Source: Hyphomonas sp. TMED17 (lineage in GTDB: Bacteria; Pseudomonadota; Alphaproteobacteria; Caulobacterales; Hyphomonadaceae). From it: DNA of 64,000 bases. Shown piece after piece: positions 18,698 to 27,337 of the stretch. The stretch is from assembly GCA_002172915.1 (NCBI GenBank), contig NHBW01000009.1, positions 28,524 through 92,523 of the forward strand, in the 5' to 3' direction. Numbering within the stretch: position 1 is the stretch's first letter; every line of letters starts with the position of its first letter. The notes under the pieces are model-generated. The model was not told the origin of the DNA. It worked only from the letters and a program-made list of their open reading frames with translations, and made no database searches. Made by a program: the position numbers and the translations under genes.

Positions 18698-20258
18698 TCA
18701 AGCGTTTTCTGACATTATTTGGTTCAGCGCGGCATGATTTTTTTGTACCCTTGCTGGCACGCTGCGTCCGAAAAGGCTCATCATTACAGCCGTAAAGGCG
18801 GCGATGATGAAACCGGGGATAATCTCATAGATTAGCGATGATAATGACTGGCCGTCGACCGAGACCGGAGCATACAGCCAGAATAAGACGGTTAGCGCGC
18901 CGGAAATCATCCCATAAAGGGCACCATCCCTTGTAAGTTTTGACCAGAATAGGCTGAGAAGAATAACCGGTCCGAAAGCTGCACCAAATCCAGCCCAGGC
19001 ATTTGAAACTAGCGATAGGATATTGCTTGAGCGATCGAAAGCCAGGGCAATTGCAACAAGACAAACCCCGATAGTTGCTAGTCGACCGACCATAACAAGT
19101 TCAGGCTGGCTAGCATTGGTTTTTATGAAGGTTTTATAGAGATCTTCGGTTAGCTAGCTGTAAGAGACCAAAAGCTGTGAAGAAATCGTACTCATAATAG
19201 CGGCAAGAATGGCCGCTAGCAGAAAGCCGGCGATAAGCTGATGAAACAATTGCTGGCTTAGCAGAATAAATATTGTTTCCGGATCTTCGAGCGCGCTCTG
19301 CAAATCGTTTGCTTGAACATAAGCGACCCCGGCAATCCCAACGAATACGGCCCCGAGAAGTGTAATCGCCATCCAGACCATGCCAACAAGACGCGCCGTG
19401 GCAATATCCTTCAAAGAGCGGATTGCCATGAACCGGACGGTAATGTGCGGCTGGCCGAAATAGCCTAGTCCCCAGCTTAAAAGAGAGAGTGTTCCAAGCA
19501 ATGTCATGTTGTCTAACCAGCTGAAAAATGCACTCCGGTCTGGCCCCGGGCTGCCGTCGGCTTGCATCCCTGGAGCGGCTGCGGCGATGCTGGTTTCGAG
19601 CGCGGTAAAGCCGCCAATCACAAACAGGGCGGCGACGGGCACAAAAATGAGTGCAATGAACATGATGGAGCCTTGCACAAAGTCGGTCAGGCTGACGGCT
19701 AGAAATCCGGCAATGACCGTATAAGCGAGCACTACCCCAGCCGTGACGAAAAGACCGGTATAATAGTTAAGCCCGCAACTTGCTTCAAAAAGCTTGCCGC
19801 CGGCGACAATCCCAGCCGATGTATACAGGGTGAAAAAACAATTATCACGAGAGCGGAGATAATACTCAGCGCGTGCGATGAATCATTGAAGCGGTTTTCC
19901 AGAAAGTCCGGAATAGTGATCGAATCCTTTGCCATTTCGGTGTAGACCCGCAATCGTGGCGCGACGAAGCGATAGTTCAGATAAGCGCCAATCAGCAATC
20001 CGATGACAATCCATGCGGCCTCTACTCCACCTAGAAACACTGCGCCCGGCAGCCCCATCAGCATCCAGCCACTCATGTCCGATGCGCCGGCCGACAGCGC
20101 TCCAACCGCTGGATGCAATTGCCGGTTCCCCAGCATGTATTGAGAGATGTCGCCGGTTGATTTGCGATAGGCATAAAGCCCAATTGCCACCATTAGAATG
20201 AAGAACGACCGAGGGATAAGATTTCGAAAGGGCTGACCGTCATAGGTTCTGAGTCCAT
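18698..20258 (-). pseudogene. putP: Sodium/proline symporter PutP, disrupted
   Basis: Three adjacent reading frames together read as one sodium:solute symporter: an N-terminal part (20193 downward, with AGASDMSGWMLMGLPGAVF), a middle part (from about 19830, ending SSQLLVS) and a C-terminal part (from about 19150). Lesions: a run of six T (minus strand, 19833-19838) one base short, which shifts the frame in what should read VIIVFFTLYTSAG; an in-frame TAG at 19154-19156 between QLLVSYS and LTEDLYKTF, where intact PutP has a serine/alanine; and probably another one-base loss near 20205-20215, since ATG 20258 is out of frame with the rest. The intact protein would take up proline with sodium. Confidence 0.88.
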
Positions 20259-20752
20259 TAGCTTAGGATTATTGGGTGGTTTAGACGTGACCGGCGCAGT
20301 CGTGCTTCGGTTTCTAGCCGCGAATTAAATATTGGTTGATCCGCGCGATTGCCTGACATCAAAGGGTTTGGCCGGTTATAATTGGAGCTTGTAATTTTAA
20401 TCAACTCTTCCGTGTGTTATTGAGCGAGACAGGTCCAAGTCCTTACTTGAGAGTAAAAGTCGGCTTGCCGCCCATATATGCCTTGCAGTCTTGGCATCGG
20501 CCCATTTGAGGCCGAGTTCGTCCGGGGGCTTGCCTGGAACAATCATCCCCGTAATGCTTATTCGTCTGAGACGCCGCTTATCGGGTTATGAGATACTTCT
20601 TGTAGTGGCTAGAGCCAGTACTAAGGCGCTATGCTTGCCAGCGGTTTCAGGCGGCGTCCACTTTGTGTGAATTGCTTGTTCTATTTGCCTGCGGCTGCTT
20701 GTGGTGACAGATTGGCATGATGGAAATGACCGATTCTGGAGGTTTATGATCG
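20259..20752. other. Intergenic region between putP remnant and repeat protein gene
   Basis: Divergent upstream region of about 490 bases. I see no gene, tRNA or strong hairpin. It should hold the promoter of the repeat protein gene and perhaps of the NOS gene. Confidence 0.5.
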
Positions 20753-21184
20753 ATGCCGGATAAATTTCTGAAATTTGCCTCAGTACTCGCCTCAGTACTG
20801 GCCTTTTTCTGGCTCTTTACGATCCCGGCAAATGCGCTGTCCGCTGCGTGTCACTGCAAGGGGTATGCCGGGCCAGGCGGTCCATGTTATGCGGGGCCTG
20901 GCGGTCCAGCCTATGATGGTCCGGGCGGGGCGGCGTATTCGGGGCCCGGTGGTCCGTGTTATGCCGGACCCGGTGGCGCGGCCTATGATGGTCCGGGCGG
21001 TCCGGCTTATGCAGGTCCGGGTGGCGCCTGTTATGCGGGCCCTGGTGGTCCGGCATATGCGGGTCCCGGCGGCGCGGCTTATGACGGTCCTGGTGGTCCT
21101 TGTTATGACGGCCCGAGCGGCGCTTGTTATTCTGGCCCCGGTGGCGGCAAGGATTGTCCGGAGATCTGTTCTCGCTGCCCTTAG
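20753..21184 (+). CDS. Secreted Tyr-x-Gly-Pro-Gly-Gly octapeptide-repeat protein
   Basis: A 143-residue protein: signal peptide (about 1-29, ending in ANALSA), a short CHC segment, then exactly 12 tandem octapeptides Y-(A/D/S)-G-P-G-G-x-x covering residues 38-133, and a cysteine-rich tail (C135, C139, C142). Four repeat cysteines fall at 45, 69, 93 and 117, i.e. every third repeat. Function is unknown to me; similar low-complexity YxGPGGxx proteins occur in proteobacteria without assigned roles. Glycine/proline content implies an extended or polyproline-like rod that could be disulfide-linked after export. GGAGG lies 10 bases before the ATG. It is 156 bases upstream of the nitric oxide synthase gene, same strand. 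Confidence 0.78.
   Translation: MPDKFLKFASVLASVLAFFWLFTIPANALSAACHCKGYAGPGGPCYAGPGGPAYDGPGGAAYSGPGGPCYAGPGGAAYDGPGGPAYAGPGGACYAGPGGPAYAGPGGAAYDGPGGPCYDGPSGACYSGPGGGKDCPEICSRCP
20864..21151 (+). repeat. 12 tandem 24-bp repeats encoding YxGPGGxx
   Basis: Twelve in-frame 24-base units, each of the form TAT-GNN-GGN-CCN-GGN-GGN-nnn-nnn. Third positions vary between units, so the array is old or under protein-level selection rather than freshly expanded. The periodic codons create long chance reading frames in other frames on both strands. Confidence 0.92.
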
Positions 21185-21302
21185 ACCGAACATGATAATC
21201 GACTTTTGCTGATAATTTGCAAATCCTTATTGGCAGACTGCAAATGGTAGCTGGTGCCGCAGCATTTTACCTGATTGTCTTGAAAATGTTCTGTTATTCC
21301 GA

Positions 21303-21317
21303 CAGACTTTCAGTCTG
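21303..21317. promoter_or_regulatory. Dyad in the leader of the nitric oxide synthase gene
   Basis: CAGACT and AGTCTG form a perfect inverted repeat around TTC, ending 23 bases before ATG 21341. It could be an operator half-site pair or a small leader hairpin. Short dyads occur by chance, so this is tentative. Confidence 0.25.
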
Positions 21318-21340
21318 AAGACGACCGGGTGGGGCATGAT

Positions 21341-24300
21341 ATGGCGACGGTAAACACAAGTTGGGCCGATAGTATTATCGAAAGCGGTCTGTTCGTATCA
21401 CTGGATGCAGCCCAAAGGCGGGTCTTAGAATCGGTCGTCGAAGAGGTTAATGTACGCCCTGGTGAAGTTTTATTCCGGCAGGGCGATGCCTCAGACGCTG
21501 CTTATATTGTTATTACCGGCGCGATGCAGGTGCTGGCCAAGGATTATAATGACCGCGAGGTGATTATCGCGCGCCTTGAGCGTAAATCCTTTTTTGGTGA
21601 ACAGGGCTTGCTGCAAGCGGCGCCCCGGCCGCGAAATGCAACGCTTCGGGCAGTAAATGGGTCTCGCCTTTTGAAGATCCCGGCGGCGGCATTTAAAGCC
21701 ATTCATGACAAACAAAGCGACGGCCGGCTGGCCAGAAAAGATGCTGAGAACGCGCTCGAGCGCATGGCCAAAACATCGGCTATTGGCGATGCTTTCTCTC
21801 AATTGACGCTGGCCGAAGCGGCCCCGGAGACCAGTCACCTGCTTGCAGGAGAGACGATGGATGTTTCCAATCGGGAAACGGATCGTATTTACTGGGTCGA
21901 ACAGGGTGATGTCACGATTTATCGCAACACGTCTGAGGGGCTCGCTCTGCTGTTACGGGTTGGAGCTGGCGGTGTGTTCATATTGTCCGACGAGGTCCTT
22001 GATGACCAGCCGAATGCGATCGGGAATGCCGATCTCATACTGGCCGAGACAACAGCGCAGCTTCTAAGCATGAATGTGGGTGCTAGCCGGGCCGGGTCTG
22101 GAGAGGACGGGGCTGGTGTGGATGTATGGCGCAAATTGCGGCGCGCCTTGAATGTTCAACGTATGGGGCTTGTGACCCAGTATGAGGGGGTCTTTGAAAC
22201 GGAACCAGCGCTGATGACGCAGTACCGGCTAAGGGAGGGCCGGCAAGTTGTTGCCGCATCGCTGATCGAACGGGATGCGGTGGCATTTCGGGAGGTCGGT
22301 TGTGATGGCGCAATTGAATGGCTTACCTCTGACGTCGCTGCCGGGGTTCGCATCGGGCGTATGTCTGACCGGATTGTTGCAATTGACGCCGGTATGGAAT
22401 GGCGCGGGCTTGGTGAGGCTGTCGAATGCTTGCTGAAAGGGCGGGAGTTGAAGACCTGGCATGGCGAGTTCTTTGAACAAAACGGGGTTCTCGATGGCAC
22501 GGCAACCGTGGAGACCGGGACCGGCGATGAGTCCAGTATTATATGTGCCTGTACTGGAACCACGCGTGGCCGGGTCATGGCGCTCCTGTCTGAAGGCGCA
22601 TCACAGAGTGACGTTCAGGCGTGCACTGGCGCCGGCTCGATCTGCGGTAGCTGCACTGTCCGTATCGGGGAAGTATGCGGCGATGAAGACCTGATGCGAC
22701 CGGTACATGTCGATCGGTTTGAGCGGCTATCAACTGATCTGGCGGCGCTTAAACTGGTCGGGGCAGACTGGGTCCTGCCAGCGGCTAGCCCGGGCCAGCA
22801 CATCGCTTTAGAGAGTTTTATAAATGGGCTCTGGATCCGGCGCTCTTACACCTTAGTCGGCACGCAGGGTGGCGAGCAAGGGTGGACGCTGGTCTTGAAA
22901 AAAGAGCCGATGGGGACGTTGTCGCCGTGGCTTTTTGAGCAGGGTCGTTCAGTTTTGTTAAGGGTATCGCAAGCACAGGGCGACGCCATAGATGCTGAAA
23001 CCGACCGACCGCTTGTTTTCATGGTTGCCGGCGTCGGGGTGACACCGGCGCTCGCAATACTGAATGGGGCAGTTACTCGACCGGTAACAATTCATGCCTC
23101 AGTATCGGATCAGTCGACGGGCGATGTGGTCCGGGCCCTGATGGATCAGTGTGGGGGTCTGGCAAATTTAATTATTCAAAACACCGCCGAGCGGGGTCGG
23201 GTCGGCGCGTCTGAAATTGCCGACATGCACCGGCGTTTTCCCAATGCTGACTGGTTCGTCTGTGGACCTGAGAGTTATGAAGCCGACATTACCAATTGTC
23301 TGAATAATTTAGGGATAGACGAGGCGCGTATTCGTGTTGACCGGTTCACACAGGCCGGTGAGCCACCTGTCGATGACGGCAATTGTCCGGCGCCGGTGCC
23401 AGCCTTGCCCGCTCTGGCTGCCCGTCCTCATGAAACCGGACGTATTGAACTATCTGAAACTGATCCGGACGCGCCTGAGGCGGCTGTTTTGCTGGAGCAA
23501 ATATTCGCGGAATGGCAGCAGACCGGCGAGCATGATCTCGCCGGTAGTGAAGACGTACGCCGCGAACGACTTGCTTTAGCCGGGTCTGGGCAATTATTTG
23601 ATCCGACCACTGAAGAGTTAAAGGCTGCAGCACGACTGGGATGGCGTAATGCAAATCGTTGTATTGGCCGGCTGTATTGGAACGGGCTTGAAGTGCGCGA
23701 CCGTCGGCATGTGCGTGATCCCGAAGCGATGCTTTCCGAAATGGTTGATCATTTGAATTTTGCAACAAATGATGGAAAATTGTGCAGTCTGATAACTGTT
23801 TTCGCAGCCGTCGATGAAGGCGGAACTGAAATTATCAGTCCGCAATTGGTGCGTTATGCCGGATATCGTGATGCAAATGGTCAGGTAACCGGTGACCCCG
23901 GGCATATCGCATTAACGAAAATGGCTGAAGCCGCGGGATGGCGCGGCGCTGGCGGCGCTTTCGATCTTTTGCCATTAATGGCCAGAGACGAAACAGGCCG
24001 CCTTCATATCAGATCTTTGCGGCCAGACGAGGTTCTAGAAGTGGATATCTCGCATCCCGATTATGGCTGGTTTTCCGAGCTCGACCTGAAATGGCATGCC
24101 GTGCCAGGGATTGCCAGCCAGGCTCTGGATGCATTCGGCCGAAAGTTTCGGGTTGTTTTCAATGGTTGGTATATGGGGACAGAAATCGGGGCGCGAAACC
24201 TGAGTGACCCATATCGATATAATGTTCTGCCGGCGATTGCCCGTCGGATGGGGCTCGATATTAGTGATGATGCTTCGCTTTGGCGGGATCGCGCAATGCT

Positions 24301-24535
24301 GGAACTTAACCGGGCTGTGCTGTATTCTTACCGGCAGGCTGGCGTAACGATGCTAGACCATCATACCGCCTCAACCGAGTTCCTGCAGTTTGTTGCAGAT
24401 GAACATGCGCTTGGACGCGAGGTTCAGGCCGAGTGGTCCTGGATTGTACCGCCAATATCTGGCTCTGCAGTAACGCCTTATCATCTCGACTTTCCCAATA
24501 CTTACTTCAAACCGGCTTATGTGCCTCTCGACTAG
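21341..24535 (+). CDS. nos: Self-sufficient nitric oxide synthase with N-terminal cyclic-nucleotide-binding domain
   Basis: A 1064-residue fusion. Order: cNMP-binding domain (about 12-126) with phosphate-binding cassette FFGEQGLL...RNAT (E87, R98); a degenerate second copy (about 164-250); an unrecognised stretch (about 275-395); BFD-type [2Fe-2S] with C402, C404, C435, C438; FAD domain (RSYT at 501-504); NAD(P) domain (GVGVTP 564-569, CGP 641-643); Pro-rich linker; NOS oxygenase (about 710-1062). The last has heme-ligand C774 in GWRNANRCIGRLYW, arginine-binding E948 in NGWYMGTEIG, and W1032/W1034 in EWSWIVPPISG. Predicted reaction: L-arginine to citrulline and NO, electrons flowing NAD(P)H-FAD-FeS-heme. 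ATG 21341 has GGGTGGGG upstream; GTG 21329 adds four residues. Animal NOS uses a C-terminal FMN/FAD reductase and most bacterial NOS none. Confidence 0.95.
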   Translation: MATVNTSWADSIIESGLFVSLDAAQRRVLESVVEEVNVRPGEVLFRQGDASDAAYIVITGAMQVLAKDYNDREVIIARLERKSFFGEQGLLQAAPRPRNATLRAVNGSRLLKIPAAAFKAIHDKQSDGRLARKDAENALERMAKTSAIGDAFSQLTLAEAAPETSHLLAGETMDVSNRETDRIYWVEQGDVTIYRNTSEGLALLLRVGAGGVFILSDEVLDDQPNAIGNADLILAETTAQLLSMNVGASRAGSGEDGAGVDVWRKLRRALNVQRMGLVTQYEGVFETEPALMTQYRLREGRQVVAASLIERDAVAFREVGCDGAIEWLTSDVAAGVRIGRMSDRIVAIDAGMEWRGLGEAVECLLKGRELKTWHGEFFEQNGVLDGTATVETGTGDESSIICACTGTTRGRVMALLSEGASQSDVQACTGAGSICGSCTVRIGEVCGDEDLMRPVHVDRFERLSTDLAALKLVGADWVLPAASPGQHIALESFINGLWIRRSYTLVGTQGGEQGWTLVLKKEPMGTLSPWLFEQGRSVLLRVSQAQGDAIDAETDRPLVFMVAGVGVTPALAILNGAVTRPVTIHASVSDQSTGDVVRALMDQCGGLANLIIQNTAERGRVGASEIADMHRRFPNADWFVCGPESYEADITNCLNNLGIDEARIRVDRFTQAGEPPVDDGNCPAPVPALPALAARPHETGRIELSETDPDAPEAAVLLEQIFAEWQQTGEHDLAGSEDVRRERLALAGSGQLFDPTTEELKAAARLGWRNANRCIGRLYWNGLEVRDRRHVRDPEAMLSEMVDHLNFATNDGKLCSLITVFAAVDEGGTEIISPQLVRYAGYRDANGQVTGDPGHIALTKMAEAAGWRGAGGAFDLLPLMARDETGRLHIRSLRPDEVLEVDISHPDYGWFSELDLKWHAVPGIASQALDAFGRKFRVVFNGWYMGTEIGARNLSDPYRYNVLPAIARRMGLDISDDASLWRDRAMLELNRAVLYSYRQAGVTMLDHHTASTEFLQFVADEHALGREVQAEWSWIVPPISGSAVTPYHLDFPNTYFKPAYVPLD

Positions 24536-24916
24536 GGTGTCGGCATGCAGTGGCCTCGCCATTATTCTGGCAATGCACTCGGTGCGGTTGTCCGGTGACT
24601 GAGAACATAATTTTAGAGTCGCGTGTCGGGTGTCAGAGACCATTGTCGCTGTCTGACTGGCGGGCACAATGCTGTCCGGCATCGGCATGATTATTATAAA
24701 CAGGAGGAGGCCGCGGTCTGTCTTGAACAGCTATTAACGGCGTACGCCTGAGCTTATCGATACTATCCGGATGAATCTGGACTGTGGATCGGGCCGATGT
24801 ACAGCTAGACCGCAGCGCGATCGATTTTTTATATATTGGCTGGCATGGTTTCGTGGTCTTCCGCGATATGCCTCAAACACCGCTCTAAAGGCGTGATCTC
24901 ACGGTAAATGGACGAG
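24536..24916. other. Intergenic region between convergent NOS and glycosyltransferase-like genes
   Basis: About 380 bases without a credible gene. Only weak, imperfect inverted repeats are present, none with a T-run, so I call no terminator. Confidence 0.5.
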
Positions 24917-25822
24917 CTAGTTTAAACCAAACTTGATACCGGGGTTGGAAAGCAACGTTTTTATCAGGATTTTTGATTCCCACAAATTCAGCGCGAGCTG
25001 CGAAAAGCCCGATACGGTTGCGCCGATAGGGTTTTGGTTTATCTGAAATATTTGCAGCCGTACGGCTAATGACAACATGAGCAGATCCAGTATCGCGTCA
25101 GTGTTTCGACGGAATGTTGCATCATCCGAAAATTTGGCGGAATGCAGAGCGATTTGCTTCTCCGGTAATGCGCTAAATGAAAACACACGGTTTTCACCGA
25201 GCGCCTGCTTGAAGTGCGTCACAACTGATTTGTTATCGGTGGCGAGAAATAGTGGCCGCTGACTGGATGCAGAATAGTTATCTAAAAATGACTTATAATC
25301 AGTTTTATAATCGGTATGCCTTACATGCACGGCATCATAGACCCTACCGATCTTTTGCAGCCGCTCTGACAGCTTCTTGATAATGTGGGGTCGCACCCCA
25401 ATTCGCAGCAAAGCGAAGACTGAATCAGTTCCACCACCCGTCGAGTGATGCAGCAGGACTTGCTGGGAATAATGTTTATCAAAATCGAATGTTAGCAGCT
25501 GATTGCTTTCGACTTCGAGAAGCTTTCCACGCCAGTCGCCTTGCCATTTCGTCTGATAATTATTCAGTTTTCCTTGCACACCGGTCGGGAAAACATTCAT
25601 CAGTGCCAGTTTCGGTTTTATAGCTTTAGCTGAAAGAATTAGACGTTTGTGTTTCGGAAAAAAATAGCGGCTAAAATCATCATGGAAATTGCGAGCGTTT
25701 TCATGGTTCGTATCGACGATTACAGTGCGGTTATAGCGTTCCCCATACCGACAACACTTTTCGATCTGACAGAGAATATCATTTAGGCCGCCTTCGGGGC
25801 GACAGAGGATATATTTCGTCAC
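24917..25822 (-). CDS. Putative fucosyltransferase-like (NodZ/O-FucT fold) glycosyltransferase
   Basis: A 301-residue protein starting with GTG (AAGGTG upstream). The N-terminal GGLNDILCQIEKCCRYGERY followed by VIVDT resembles the nucleotide-sugar fold entry of NodZ-like fucosyltransferases (usually GGLGDQL...A..YA). The central VHVRHTDYKTDY matches their HxRxxD donor-binding motif, and LFLATDNKSV...F with a later D-x-L-x-L-S-L-A segment matches the C-terminal lobe. If right, it adds a deoxysugar to a surface glycan. No other polysaccharide genes flank it, and its codon use is AT-richer than its neighbours, which suggests transfer. Family assignment is by motif only. Confidence 0.5.
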   Translation of the reverse strand: MTKYILCRPEGGLNDILCQIEKCCRYGERYNRTVIVDTNHENARNFHDDFSRYFFPKHKRLILSAKAIKPKLALMNVFPTGVQGKLNNYQTKWQGDWRGKLLEVESNQLLTFDFDKHYSQQVLLHHSTGGGTDSVFALLRIGVRPHIIKKLSERLQKIGRVYDAVHVRHTDYKTDYKSFLDNYSASSQRPLFLATDNKSVVTHFKQALGENRVFSFSALPEKQIALHSAKFSDDATFRRNTDAILDLLMLSLAVRLQIFQINQNPIGATVSGFSQLALNLWESKILIKTLLSNPGIKFGLN

Positions 25823-26182
25823 GTTTCGTCACCTTTTTCGCACGTATCTATCTGGTTTCTATAATATAAGAAGTCCGATCGGGAACAGCTCTGATGAAAT
25901 TGGCTGTCTTAAGAGCCTTAACGCGCTGCGACGTATCCCAATATTCTGCGGTTTGGGCCATGCCAGCCACGATTCCCGGCATCGTTATTGAATTGAGGTC
26001 GGCGGTTTTGACAAGCCTGACAGGTGCTGGAAATAGGCTGCGAGCAGGTTTTCGTGCGGCGGACCTGATACCGGACAGTGGTGCGACCGGACTAAATGAA
26101 TGGTTCAAAGCTAAGAGGACCCCGAGTTGCTATCTTCGGCATGGACGGCTTAATAATAATCAAGGGATGGAGGAAAAGGGAT
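25823..26182. other. Divergent intergenic region
   Basis: Lies between the starts of the glycosyltransferase-like and serine hydrolase genes. Two opposing openings overlap here (minus 25848-26108, plus 25894-26214); neither has a ribosome binding site or recognisable domain, and I call neither. Confidence 0.5.
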
Positions 26183-27337
26183 ATGAGCAATTTGATTGCA
26201 ACCCGAACAAATGAAGGAGCAGCGGCCCATAAAGTACCATTTGTGAGCTATGGCGTGACCCGGGCAGCTGGCGAGGTCATGACCGGCCATTTTGGTCATA
26301 CCGGCCACGAAGCTGTTGGTGGTGACAACATTTTCCGCATTGCATCGATGACTAAGCCGATTGTTACAATGGCGGCGCTGCAACTTGTGGAGGCGGGCAA
26401 GCTTGATCTGCATGCGCCTGCAAAAAATATTCTTCCGATGCTGGGCGAGGTCGATGTGCTAGTCGGCGAGGCTGCGGCGGATATGAAGACTGTGGGGCTC
26501 GCGCGCGATATTACCTTGCATCATCTTCTGACCCATACGTCGGGCTATGCGTATGACTTCCATTCGGACAAGATTATGGCCCAAGTGCAAGCCGGGAAGG
26601 TCCCGCCTCTCGCCGTCGACAATAATGATTTTCTGCGTGCGCCCCTAATCTCTCAGCCGGGCGATAATTGGGAATATGGCATCGGGGTCGATTTTGTTGG
26701 CCAGATGATCGAAGCTGTCAGTGGGCAGGACCTGGAGACATATCTCCGGGAGATGATTTTCGAGCCACTGAGCATGACCTGTACCAGCTTCCGCGCAAGT
26801 GTTGTCGGAGCCGACAAGATCGTGCCGCTAGGCGCGCGGTCTGCCGACGGCACAATAACAGACCTGACGGCTATGATGCCGTTAATTGATAGTCCGCCCT
26901 ATTCAGGTGGTGGCGGTCTTTATTCGAATGTCACTGACTATATGAAGTTTATGCGCGTATTACTGAATGGCGAGCAGGGGCCAAGTGGCCGGATTCTGGG
27001 TGCTGATGGGGTGCATATGATGCAGACTAACCAGATTGGTGATCTGCTTGTCCCTTTGCAGCCGACAATGAATGAAATGTTGTGTAGCGAACATGAGTGG
27101 TTCCCGGGTGTCATTAACCGATGGAGCTATGGCTTGCTGATTAATGAATCGGATGTGCCGGGTCGCCGAAAGGCCGGAAGCTGCGCCTGGTCAGGCTTGA
27201 ACTGTACGTATTTCTTCGTCGACCCCAAGAGTGATATTGGCGGCGTGGTTATGATGCAGATGTTGCCGGTTTATAATCCGGCATCATTGTCGGTTTTCGA
27301 AGCGTTTGAGAAGGCGATTTATGAAACCGACTTGTAG
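26183..27337 (+). CDS. Serine hydrolase, class C beta-lactamase/esterase family
   Basis: A 384-residue penicillin-binding-protein-like hydrolase (PF00144). The nucleophile motif SMTK is at residues 55-58 (FRIASMTKP), the family's second motif region is WEYGIGVDFVGQMIE near 168, and a GGGGLYS loop near 242 precedes the KTG-like region. Members are mostly esterases such as EstB, occasionally D-amino peptidases; it has no signal peptide, so a cytoplasmic esterase is more likely than a resistance enzyme. ATG 26183 is chosen for its GGAGG nine bases upstream; a longer frame from 26096 lacks one. Confidence 0.85.
   Translation: MSNLIATRTNEGAAAHKVPFVSYGVTRAAGEVMTGHFGHTGHEAVGGDNIFRIASMTKPIVTMAALQLVEAGKLDLHAPAKNILPMLGEVDVLVGEAAADMKTVGLARDITLHHLLTHTSGYAYDFHSDKIMAQVQAGKVPPLAVDNNDFLRAPLISQPGDNWEYGIGVDFVGQMIEAVSGQDLETYLREMIFEPLSMTCTSFRASVVGADKIVPLGARSADGTITDLTAMMPLIDSPPYSGGGGLYSNVTDYMKFMRVLLNGEQGPSGRILGADGVHMMQTNQIGDLLVPLQPTMNEMLCSEHEWFPGVINRWSYGLLINESDVPGRRKAGSCAWSGLNCTYFFVDPKSDIGGVVMMQMLPVYNPASLSVFEAFEKAIYETDL

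Noticed and set aside
20864..21151. CRISPR-like tandem repeats
   Set aside because: Repeats are contiguous, have no unique spacers, keep one reading frame and have codon-position variation; no cas genes nearby.
20775..21212. Long reading frames in other frames over the repeat array, both strands
   Set aside because: They arise from the periodic codons of the 24-bp repeat; only the +1 frame has a signal peptide and ribosome binding site.
25848..26214. Two overlapping opposing openings upstream of the serine hydrolase
   Set aside because: Neither has a ribosome binding site or family features; the plus frame runs into the called gene.
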